Origin: an uncultured Clostridia bacterium
GTDB taxonomy: Bacteria > Bacillota > Clostridia > TANB77 > CAG-508
Assembly: GCA_947626205.1 (NCBI GenBank)
Contig: CANQRO010000009.1
Span: forward strand, 1 to 23,919
Length of the DNA: 23,919 nucleotides
Reading direction: 5' to 3'
In this document: positions 1 to 5,435 of the stretch, piece by piece
Layout: the number at the start of each line of letters is the position of its first letter
Numbering within the stretch: position 1 is the stretch's first letter
The notes under the pieces: generated by a model
What the model was told of the DNA's origin: nothing
Database searches by the model: none
The model's input: the letters and a program-made list of their open reading frames with translations, nothing else
Made by a program: the position numbers and the translations under genes

Positions 1-182
1 TGCTCATGTAGTTTATTATCAAGTAATAATTCTTGATATAAAGTTTTATTATTTTCCTTCAAAAAAGTTAGTCTTAATCTTCCATATTTTCCTATATCTT
101 TATAAATTGTTTCCACGTTTTCTTTTGGAATTGCTATATTAGGAACATAGTAATCTCCTTGCTTTATATATTCTAAATTCAT
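1..182 (-). CDS. tnpV: TnpV-like transposon protein, partial (N-terminal 60 residues)
   Basis: The reading frame opens at an ATG complementary to 180-182 and runs off the left edge of the window, so only about 60 residues are seen. An SD-like GGAGTG lies a few bases upstream on the minus strand. The protein begins MNLEYIKQGDYYVPNIAIP and continues with IGKYGRLRLTFLKE and LYQELLLDNKLHEH-like segments. I recognise this pattern (KQGDYY.P, IGKYGR.R..YLKE, Y..LLL.GKL) from the TnpV family, small proteins of unknown biochemical function carried by Tn4451-type and other clostridial mobile elements. Its position beside a tRNA-fragment attachment site supports a mobile-element assignment. The family call comes from remembered motif similarity only; the C-terminal half is outside the window. 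Confidence 0.72.
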   Translation of the reverse strand, partial: MNLEYIKQGDYYVPNIAIPKENVETIYKDIGKYGRLRLTFLKENNKTLYQELLLDNKLHE

Positions 183-243
183 TTAAATCACTCCATTTCT
201 TTAATATATATGTTATGAAACCAGAGGGAGAGAGCGAAGATGA

Positions 244-290
244 TTAGGCGTAATAATCCCAATATATGAAAAAAGGATTATTACACCTAA
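244..290. repeat. 16-bp inverted repeat with 15-nt loop
   Basis: Left arm TTAGGCGTAATAATCC at 244-259, right arm GGATTATTACACCTAA at 275-290. The arms pair with one mismatch: C-A if transcribed from the plus strand, but a G-U wobble if transcribed from the minus strand. That asymmetry hints that the structure is maintained in a minus-strand transcript. No T-run follows on the minus side, so it is not a simple terminator. Confidence 0.55.
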
Positions 291-666
291 AAAGTAGGAA
301 ACCGTCAGTCGGTCGCTTCGTTTCATAGGTAGTCTAGTAAGTAGAGAACTACTATAATTGCTGACAATACAAATAAAATAGTATTTAATTGTCAATGTGC
401 ATACTTGTCCACACTTTTTACAATTATAAATCCACATCCAAGCTTTGCCTCCCAAAAACTCTTTTATTATTGTGAGTCTATGGTTGTAAAATCTCACTCA
501 CGCACTTTGTATAAATAGACCGTTTATACTAATACGAATGTATTTTCTAGCATCGGCTCATTACACCTAGCACTTTTATAGAGGTACTGCATTTCTCTGT
601 ATATAAAAAGACTACTTGCAATTAAGCAAATAGCCTTAATTTTAATCAATAGTAAATAACTATTAC

Positions 667-695
667 ATCTAACATATCTAACAAAACATCTAACA
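667..695. repeat. Three direct repeats ATCTAACA near the attachment site
   Basis: ATCTAACA occurs at 667-674, 676-683 and 688-695, all in the same orientation and with start-to-start distances of 9 and 12 bp. They lie about 150 bp inside the presumed element end at 847-899. Tyrosine integrases and excisionases commonly bind short direct repeats (arm sites) at this kind of distance from the core site, so these are candidate arm-type or excisionase sites. That role is inference; the repeats themselves are seen directly. Confidence 0.45.
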
Positions 696-846
696 TTTTT
701 TCAAAAAACTTGCAAAATGATATAAAGTTATTATATAATTTAGCAAGTAAGAAAAATAAAGATGATTGCTATAAAATCCGTAGTTTTGAGCTTATTAAAA
801 AGTAGTATCTTATACTAAAAATAATTAAGTATAAAATACCTTAAAA

Positions 847-899
847 GACTCAAAATCGTGCGGGAAACCATGCGGGTTCGAGTCCCGCCTTGGGCACCA
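847..899 (+). other. att site: 3' part of a tRNA-Leu(CAA) gene, 5' part missing
   Basis: The sequence matches the 3' part of a clostridial tRNA-Leu. The anticodon loop region GACTCAAAATC (anticodon CAA) is at 847-857, followed by a long variable-arm segment. The T arm is GCGGG-TTCGAGT-CCCGC at 872-888, the 3' acceptor strand is CTTGGGC, then discriminator A and an encoded CCA at 897-899. The matching 5' acceptor strand (GCCCAAG), the D arm and the 5' anticodon stem are absent anywhere in 1-846. Elements that integrate into tRNA genes leave such a displaced 3' fragment at the far end of the element and rebuild the intact tRNA at the near end. I therefore read this as an attL/attR core and not a functional tRNA; recombination probably occurs in the anticodon-loop region. 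Confidence 0.8.
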
Positions 900-936
900 A
901 CGACGTATCTGTTCGAACTTTATAAAACAGATAAAT

Positions 937-969
937 AAAAATATCATTCTGAAAAAGGATGATATTTTT
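937..969 (+). terminator. Intrinsic terminator of the original tRNA-Leu unit
   Basis: Stem AAAAATATCAT (937-947) pairs perfectly with ATGATATTTTT (959-969), with an 11-nt loop and a T-run on the 3' side. It lies 38 bp after the tRNA-Leu CCA end, so it is most simply the terminator of the displaced tRNA gene. A second 8-bp inverted repeat, TATCTGTT/AACAGATA (906-933), sits between the tRNA end and the terminator. Confidence 0.7.
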
Positions 970-1048
970 TTAGTTTTATTTTCAGTATGTATTACATCAT
1001 CCCCCGAGTTTTGTACCATTGGTCAAAACTCATATGGGGTTAGGACTT

Positions 1049-1312
1049 ATGGCAAGGACAAAGTCATATAAAGATAAATTAAGATTAGCGATATGTATGA
1101 GCAATAGTAGTTATACTAATCTAAAATATGATGGGCATGAAATGTATAAATATTTTGATAATATGTTAAAAAAAGTTAATGAAAAATATAAAACTACCAT
1201 AATAAATTTTGCTAAATACCATTTGATAATGTTTACAATGGCTAAAATTATGGAGATGACAAAAAAAGAGCAAAATCAAATTGCGTTATATTTGTTTAAT
1301 AATATTAAATAA
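1049..1312 (+). CDS. Small hypothetical protein (87 aa)
   Basis: I do not recognise this protein. The preferred start is the ATG at 1049 (MARTKSYKDKLRL), which has TAGGA a few bases upstream; an earlier in-frame ATG at 1019 lacks an SD. The protein is basic, has no signal peptide, and ends in a hydrophobic/amphipathic helix-like part (FAKYHLIMFTMAKIMEM) followed by KKEQNQIALYLFNNIK. It lies immediately downstream of the tRNA-Leu scar and terminator, outside the inferred element. No promoter is obvious. It may be a genuine small gene or a remnant; coding status is uncertain. Confidence 0.45.
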   Translation: MARTKSYKDKLRLAICMSNSSYTNLKYDGHEMYKYFDNMLKKVNEKYKTTIINFAKYHLIMFTMAKIMEMTKKEQNQIALYLFNNIK

Positions 1313-1364
1313 TAATTAAAAGCATTTTTAGTGCTATGTATAAGGATATTATTATTCACATAAT

Positions 1365-1393
1365 TTGACTATTAGCATTTTTTTTGCTATAAT
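1365..1393 (+). promoter_or_regulatory. Housekeeping sigma promoter for the zinc-ribbon gene
   Basis: TTGACT (1365-1370) and TATAAT (1388-1393) are separated by exactly 17 bp. The ATG of the next gene is about 30 bp downstream with AGGAGG in between. The spacer contains an 8-T run, and a short inverted repeat TAGCA/TGCTA overlaps it. Confidence 0.75.
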
Positions 1394-1423
1394 TAAAATA
1401 TCAAAATTTAGGAGGAATGCTTT

Positions 1424-1681
1424 ATGAGAGTTAAACAACAAGGAAAAATTCCTAACTGGGAGCTTGATGTTACCTGTAAAAATTGCAATGCAATCATTAC
1501 CCTTGAGGGAGCAAATGATATGTATGCAAAATCTCACCCTACTGGAAAAACGGATGGAATATATCCTGACTATGGTCCAAGAACATTCCATTGTACTTGC
1601 CCAGAGTGTGGAAAGGAAATCAACGTTGCTTCCAGAAGCATAAGAGAAGATATAAAGTCAAAAGTGAAAATCAAAAATTAA
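1424..1681 (+). CDS. Zinc-ribbon-like small protein, function unknown (85 aa)
   Basis: Soluble 85-aa protein with two cysteine pairs: C18-x2-C21 near the N-terminus and C59-x2-C62, with H56 and C57 directly before the second pair. This spacing fits a single zinc ribbon or zinc knuckle. There is no signal peptide or membrane segment. The start has an excellent SD (AGGAGG, 7 bp before ATG) and its own promoter at 1365-1393, and a hairpin follows the stop codon, so this is a monocistronic gene. Base composition is noticeably less AT-rich than the transporter gene downstream. The biological role is unknown to me; the zinc site is inferred from cysteine spacing alone. Confidence 0.75.
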   Translation: MRVKQQGKIPNWELDVTCKNCNAIITLEGANDMYAKSHPTGKTDGIYPDYGPRTFHCTCPECGKEINVASRSIREDIKSKVKIKN

Positions 1682-1701
1682 AAAACTTCTTTTATGGTTT
1701 C

Positions 1702-1742
1702 AAATATCCCTTATCATTATAATTAATGGTAAGGGATATTTA
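1702..1742 (+). terminator. Hairpin terminator after the zinc-ribbon gene
   Basis: AAATATCCCTTA (from 1702) pairs with TAAGGGATATTT (to about 1741), and the inner CATT/AATG pairs extend the stem past a mismatch. The stem starts 20 bp after the stop codon. The T-run after it is weak (part of the stem, ATATTT), so termination may be bidirectional or partial. Confidence 0.55.
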
Positions 1743-1770
1743 AGCTCTTCTATTAATTTTTATAAAATTA

Positions 1771-1798
1771 TTGCAATTTATTAAAAATATGATATAAT
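1771..1798 (+). promoter_or_regulatory. Promoter of the ncRNA at 1807
   Basis: TTGCAA (1771-1776) and TATAAT (1793-1798) with a 16-bp spacer. A second overlapping TATAAT starts at 1798. The predicted transcription start near 1805-1808 coincides with the first base of a small hairpin (ACTC-GTTA-GAGT, 1807-1818). Confidence 0.65.
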
Positions 1799-1806
1799 AT
1801 AATCAT

Positions 1807-1955
1807 ACTCGTTAGAGTAAATAAAATTTTAAGGAGGGCCCCGAAGCCAAGAGATGAAAAATAATATTATCATTCTCTAAAACTTTTGCGGCAGTGCACT
1901 AAAAGCAGTGCAGACCAATAGATTGTAAGAAAGATTATTCTTACAATCTATTTAT
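1807..1955 (+). ncRNA. Structured small RNA or leader, family not recognised
   Basis: A free-standing promoter, about 150 nt with no open reading frame, and an intrinsic terminator define a short transcript. Elements in order: hairpin ACTC/GAGT (1807-1818); a GC-rich block GGAGGGCCCCGAAGCC (1833-1848) that stands out strongly in this AT-rich DNA; a helix AGAGA/TCTCT continued by TGA/TCA past a bulged T (1850-1878); a single-stranded AAAACTTTTGCGGC; hairpin TGCACT-AAAAGC-AGTGCA (1895-1912) followed by GACC; then the terminator (1918-1951). I compared it by eye with SRP RNA, 6S, T-box, tmRNA and common riboswitches and found no match. It could be a trans-acting sRNA or an attenuated leader for the transporter at 2233, but the terminator is about 280 nt from that start, which favours an independent RNA. 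Confidence 0.6.
1918..1951 (+). terminator. Intrinsic terminator of the ncRNA
   Basis: A perfect 14-bp stem, ATAGATTGTAAGAA (1918-1931) with TTCTTACAATCTAT (1938-1951), loop AGATTA, followed by TTATATATA. On the minus strand the bases after the stem are not T-rich, so it belongs to the plus-strand transcript. Confidence 0.75.
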
Positions 1956-2232
1956 ATATAATAACTCATTTATAAAGTAAATTTTTTATTTTTAAGTTTA
2001 TCAAATCGTTAAAAGATATATTAGAATTAATTCCTGAAATTAGTCTGGATATATATGTATTGATGAATTAAGAAAATTATGTTAAAATAAAGACACAATA
2101 AATTGCTTGATATTTGTATTAATTATGAAGGTGTTAAGAGTTGTAAATAACTACGCCATTTTCACCAAAATAAAAATCATACAAACCATATACATATGAA
2201 ATACTTTTCAAACAATAAAATAGGAGAAAAGG

Positions 2233-3423
2233 ATGGGAAAAGAAAATAGAAGATACATAGCAATAATTTCGTTCTTTAGAAAATTTATAAGTGTTTTTTT
2301 TAATTTATTTTTTAATATATATATATTAAAAATAGTAAATAATGATTTAACCTTTATAATAAAATATACATTATTTGGAGTAATTGTAGAATTTATAATT
2401 TGGTATATTATATTAAAATTCATTAACTCAAGAAATGCAAAAGTTATATATAAAATGAGTTTCCTTTTATTAATATTAAGTATACTAGTATTATCAGTAT
2501 TTAAAGAAAATATAGTTAAATACATTTACTTATTCAAAATATTAGAAAGATTAGTAGAGGCATGTTATTTAATTCCATATGAATTAATAGTAATTGGATC
2601 AAATAATAATGACACTATGAGTAGCTTTATATCAAATATGAATATACTTTCAAGTATTTCAACAATACTAACTCCTATTTTTTCGGGATTTATAATACAG
2701 AAATTTTCTTACTATATGATATTTGTTATTTTAATATTAGAAACATTAATCATTATAGCGATATCGTTTAAAATAAAAGATTTTACAGTTAGTAATAAAA
2801 AGTTAGAATTGAGAGAATTTTTTAAAATAATAAAAGATAAAAAACATATACAAGATATTTATAAATGTATGTTTTATAGAAGAATATCATCTAAAGGAGC
2901 TATGACAGAATTATTACCAATAATATTATTTTTAAGATTAGGAACAGAAATAGATTTAGGTACATATAATTCAATTTTTGCAATAATCTCAATAATATCA
3001 TTACAAATATTAAAGATACTAAATAACAAAAAAATAAAAAAAGACTTTTACCCACACTTAGCAATTATAATATTTTTATCTTCATTATTAGTAGTATATA
3101 ACTCGAGCTTTATTACACTGTTAATATATTATATTTTAATGAATTCTTTAGGAGCAATAATTGAATCAGAATCATGTAGTATAGTATATTCAGTAATAAG
3201 AACAAAAGATTTAATAGAATATAAAAAAGAACATATACTTACATATAATATTTATATGGTAATAGGACAGATAATTAGTTATAGTTTAATATATATATTA
3301 TATAATTATTTCTATGATGTAAATATATTATCAATATCAGTTTCAATATTAATGTTTTTCTTGATAATATCAGCAATTTATTTGAAAAAAACAGAAAATT
3401 ATTTGAAAAACAATGAAACATAA
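2233..3423 (+). CDS. MFS-like multi-pass membrane transporter (396 aa)
   Basis: A 396-aa, almost wholly hydrophobic protein with about 12 predicted membrane segments and a central hydrophilic loop (around residues 185-215, rich in Lys: EFFKIIKDKKHIQDIYK) between two six-helix halves. That is the major-facilitator layout and length. The N-terminus is MGKENRRYIAIISFFRKF, with SD AGGAGAAAAGG just before the ATG. It resembles the poorly characterised YqgE-type MFS proteins of Firmicutes; I cannot infer a substrate. The gene is extremely AT-rich even for this window, with runs of ATA/TTA codons, which may reflect either hydrophobic composition or recent acquisition. It is isolated, with 270 bp upstream (after the ncRNA terminator) where I see no other feature. 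Family assignment is by topology, not by a diagnostic motif. Confidence 0.65.
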   Translation: MGKENRRYIAIISFFRKFISVFFNLFFNIYILKIVNNDLTFIIKYTLFGVIVEFIIWYIILKFINSRNAKVIYKMSFLLLILSILVLSVFKENIVKYIYLFKILERLVEACYLIPYELIVIGSNNNDTMSSFISNMNILSSISTILTPIFSGFIIQKFSYYMIFVILILETLIIIAISFKIKDFTVSNKKLELREFFKIIKDKKHIQDIYKCMFYRRISSKGAMTELLPIILFLRLGTEIDLGTYNSIFAIISIISLQILKILNNKKIKKDFYPHLAIIIFLSSLLVVYNSSFITLLIYYILMNSLGAIIESESCSIVYSVIRTKDLIEYKKEHILTYNIYMVIGQIISYSLIYILYNYFYDVNILSISVSILMFFLIISAIYLKKTENYLKNNET

Positions 3424-3522
3424 ATTAAATAATATAAAAAATATTTTAAGCGTACTTAACTTAAGTATATTTTGTGGTTATAATTTATGTTAAAATTAAA
3501 TTCCTTTGCTACATTCTAGCTC

Positions 3523-3551
3523 TTGTATAACAATATTTTATATGATATAAT
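3523..3551 (+). promoter_or_regulatory. Promoter of the CYTH gene
   Basis: TTGTAT (3523-3528) and TATAAT (3546-3551) with a 17-bp spacer, 35 bp before the ATG at 3586. An SD (ATAGGAG) lies between promoter and start. Confidence 0.65.
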
Positions 3552-3585
3552 TTTTTAAGTATAAAAAGAGATAGGAGAAAATTTT

Positions 3586-4149
3586 ATGGAGAATATAAAT
3601 GAATATAAAGAACATGAAATTAAAGTTTTAGATGTTAATGTAAAGGAGCTAACGAAAAAATTAGAAGAAATAGGTGCAAAAAAAGTATATGATGATGTTA
3701 GAACCATTATCACACTTGATACTGAAAATAATTATTTTTTGAAAGAAAAAGATAAATTAATAAGAGTTACTGATGAGGGAACTATAAAGGTAACTATGCA
3801 TGTCAATCAAAGTAATCCTGAAATAAAAGCAGGAATTAAATTCAAGACAAGTAGATTAAAAGAAACTATGGATTTCTTCCATGAAATGGGTTTAAATCCA
3901 ATAAGCAAAGTAAAAGCACCAAGAATTTCATATGAGTTAGGAAAGATTGATTTCGATATTGATAAATTCCCAGCAATACCACACTTTTTAGAAATAGATA
4001 TAGAACATATAGAAGAGGAAGGATACACAGTAGAATCACTGTTAAAAACATTAGGATTAGAGAATAACAAAGTAGTAATTATGGGAACAGAAGATATACA
4101 TAAACTTTATAATATTGATTATTTTGAAATATATAAAGATAATAAATAA
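3586..4149 (+). CDS. CYTH domain protein (class IV adenylate cyclase / triphosphatase-like)
   Basis: A 187-aa soluble protein covering one CYTH domain. The signature ExExK is present near the N-terminus as E9-H-E11-I-K13. It is followed by alternating charged beta strands typical of the triphosphate tunnel (DKLIRVTDEG, IKVTMHV, AGIKFKTSRL, KIDFDIDKF, PHFLEIDIEH). PHFLEIDIE matches the 'lEIE' strand of CyaB/ThTPase-type proteins. Members hydrolyse or cyclise triphosphate substrates (ATP, thiamine triphosphate, tripolyphosphate) with divalent metal; the exact substrate cannot be told from sequence. The gene is monocistronic with its own promoter and no nearby partner such as a CHAD domain protein. 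Confidence 0.8.
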   Translation: MENINEYKEHEIKVLDVNVKELTKKLEEIGAKKVYDDVRTIITLDTENNYFLKEKDKLIRVTDEGTIKVTMHVNQSNPEIKAGIKFKTSRLKETMDFFHEMGLNPISKVKAPRISYELGKIDFDIDKFPAIPHFLEIDIEHIEEEGYTVESLLKTLGLENNKVVIMGTEDIHKLYNIDYFEIYKDNK

Positions 4150-4173
4150 TGATTCATTTGCTTAAATAATATA

Positions 4174-4215
4174 TTGCAAATTATGTTAAATCAGTATATA
4201 ATATCAGTATATAAT
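4174..4215 (+). promoter_or_regulatory. Promoter with tandemly duplicated -10 region
   Basis: TTGCAA (4174-4179) is 17 bp from TATAAT at 4197-4202. The 13-bp unit ATCAGTATATAAT (4190-4202) is repeated immediately at 4203-4215, giving a second TATAAT at 4210-4215. The likely transcript has a leader of about 120 nt before the ATG at 4334, including a small hairpin GCACT-GAAT-AGTGC near 4248-4262. Confidence 0.5.
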
Positions 4216-4333
4216 ATATGTTGATCTTTTCATATTATTTATTCCAATGCACTGAATAGTGCGAAGCTTTACTTGAACTTTTTAGTAATAAAACAATTAA
4301 ATTCTAAACAACAAAATTCAAGGAGGAACTGTT

Positions 4334-4816
4334 ATGGAAGTAAAAGATGTAATGAATCTGCCATGGAGAAAAGTAACAGATTGGTCAGACTTGTCTGCAA
4401 GCGCTGAACTTTTTAGCGGGAAGTTTTATGTTTGCAAAACAGATGTGAATGTATTTGTAGAAAGACTGTACAGAAACGTTGCCAGGCAATTGAGCATTCC
4501 ATATGGAAATTTACTACCTATTTTAATTGCTGAAAATGGACCCTTTTATACATTGAAGGATCTTATTTTCTCTGATGATCACGCGTATAGTAAGGATGAT
4601 AGTAAATTAATCGACTTGGAAAGCACACTAAGAATACCTGATACAAGCAAATTTAACAACAATGTGGCAACTGATAATGTTAGTGCTTGTCTTAAAATGT
4701 TCGAAGGACTTTCCGATGTTGAAAAAATACTATTTTTAGAAAAAATCGGAAGGATTAGCGTAAAAATCGAACATTGCAAGATAGCAGAAGAAGTGACAGA
4801 TGTAACAGCAGATTAA
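4334..4816 (+). CDS. Hypothetical protein (160 aa)
   Basis: I do not recognise this protein. It starts at an ATG with a strong SD (AGGAGG, 7 bp upstream) and ends just before a perfect terminator, so it is a well-delimited single gene. The 160-aa product is soluble, has no signal peptide or membrane helix, and is mixed alpha/beta in appearance, with DWSDLSASAELFSGKFYVCKTD and FVERLYRNVARQL near the N-terminus and LSDVEKILFLEKIGRI near the C-terminus. Its base composition is clearly less AT-rich than the flanking genes (codons such as CTG, GCC, ACG and GGG appear), suggesting either strong expression or a different origin. Confidence 0.7.
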   Translation: MEVKDVMNLPWRKVTDWSDLSASAELFSGKFYVCKTDVNVFVERLYRNVARQLSIPYGNLLPILIAENGPFYTLKDLIFSDDHAYSKDDSKLIDLESTLRIPDTSKFNNNVATDNVSACLKMFEGLSDVEKILFLEKIGRISVKIEHCKIAEEVTDVTAD

Positions 4817-4823
4817 CATCTAT

Positions 4824-4852
4824 AAAAAGAACCCTATGCGAGGGTTCTTTTT
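4824..4852 (+). terminator. Intrinsic terminator after the 160-aa protein gene
   Basis: A perfect 12-bp stem, AAAAAGAACCCT (4824-4835) with AGGGTTCTTTTT (4841-4852), loop ATGCG, beginning 8 bp after the stop codon. The A-run/T-run make it usable in both directions. Confidence 0.9.
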
Positions 4853-4932
4853 ATATGTAAAATTAAATTTATTCTTCTTTTCTACATATTAAGTTATTTT
4901 TGAAATTAATAAAAAAACTTTCAAATAAAATA

Positions 4933-4961
4933 TTGCTATTTTATCAATTGTATTGTATGAT
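4933..4961 (+). promoter_or_regulatory. Promoter of the 5018-8940 cluster
   Basis: TTGCTA (4933-4938) and TATGAT (4956-4961) with a 17-bp spacer. The predicted start is about 45 bp before the ATG at 5018. This is the only good promoter I see before 10143, so it may drive the cluster through to ireB-ruvX. Confidence 0.5.
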
Positions 4962-5017
4962 ATTATAGTAAAAAAGAAGTATAATGGATTTATATATTGA
5001 AAGGGGCACATTATAAA

Positions 5018-5416
5018 ATGAAAAAAGTAGTAATATCTTTAATAGTAATATTAAGCATATTTGGAAGTTGTTCAGTTTTTGCTAGCACAGATAATATACT
5101 AGCAGAATCTTCAGCAGGACAATTAATTGAAATAAAAGAAAAACAATTAAAAGAATTAAAAGATTTCACAGAAAGTTATGGTTCTGAAGCATATGGCTTT
5201 ACAGCATATATGCTAGATAAAGTTAGAATTTATAGTATACCACTTTGCTTTGTTGGTATTGCTGTTGGTGCTATTTGGCAATATGTAATAGGTATAAGAA
5301 AATTAGACGTACATGATAGAGGTTTATTCTTAATAGTTGGCTTTGTTACAATATTTGTAATATGTCAAGTATTACCATTAGTATTTGCTATTGTTGTAAA
5401 AGGATTTAGAAATTAA
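5018..5416 (+). CDS. Small exported protein with two C-terminal membrane helices (132 aa)
   Basis: The start is the ATG at 5018 (MKKVVISLIVILSIFGSCSVFA), which gives a classic signal peptide with cleavage likely after VFA. An in-frame TTG at 4997 lacks an SD, while AAAGGGG lies 11 bp before the ATG. The mature part begins with a short charged helix (EIKEKQLKELKDF), followed by two membrane helices (YSIPLCFVGIAVGAIWQYVI and LFLIVGFVTIFVICQVLPLVFAIVV) joined by a short charged turn. Signal peptide plus two helices is the layout of VirB2/TrbC-like pilins of type IV secretion, but no other secretion gene is nearby and I do not claim that. It is 19 bp upstream of the AT-hook/ParA-like gene and is surely co-transcribed with it. 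Confidence 0.75.
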   Translation: MKKVVISLIVILSIFGSCSVFASTDNILAESSAGQLIEIKEKQLKELKDFTESYGSEAYGFTAYMLDKVRIYSIPLCFVGIAVGAIWQYVIGIRKLDVHDRGLFLIVGFVTIFVICQVLPLVFAIVVKGFRN

Positions 5417-5435
5417 TTATATTGGGGGTTAACAA

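Larger units (their letters stand above)
183..846. mobile_element. Non-coding terminal region of an integrated element
   Basis: This stretch lies between the tnpV-like gene and the tRNA-Leu fragment at 847-899. I see no convincing gene in it. It holds a 16-bp inverted repeat (244-290), three copies of an 8-bp direct repeat (667-695), and a 7-bp inverted repeat TTATACT/AGTATAA just left of the tRNA fragment. A promoter-like pair TTGCAA and TATAAT, with a spacer of about 18, occurs near 709-740. A gene-poor, repeat-containing end next to an att site is typical of an integrative element terminus. The rest of the element, including any integrase, would lie to the left of the window, because the tRNA fragment is a 3' part on the plus strand and the intact tRNA must be on the far side. 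Confidence 0.5.

Noticed and set aside
213..497. Minus-strand 94-codon frame with CKKCG motif in the element end
   Set aside because: GTG start without an SD, runs through the 16-bp inverted repeat, no family resemblance; treated as non-coding, though not excluded.
660..700. Possible CRISPR array from the ATCTAACA copies
   Set aside because: Repeats are only 8 bp with 1-4 bp between them; no spacers and no cas genes.
825..1019. Minus-strand 64-codon frame encoding RRDSNPHGFPHDF-like sequence
   Set aside because: This is the well-known false protein produced by reading through the antisense of a tRNA-Leu 3' end; it overlaps the att fragment and the terminator.
1807..1955. T-box, SRP RNA, 6S RNA or tmRNA
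   Set aside because: No T-box antiterminator sequence, no SRP GGAAGGAAGCAG-type motif, no 6S-like long bulged rod and no tmRNA tag; the family is left open.
1990..2070. Short frame reading KSLKDILELIPEISLDIYVLMN upstream of the transporter
   Set aside because: No start codon or SD and only about 25 codons open; may be a fossil of a gene but cannot be supported.
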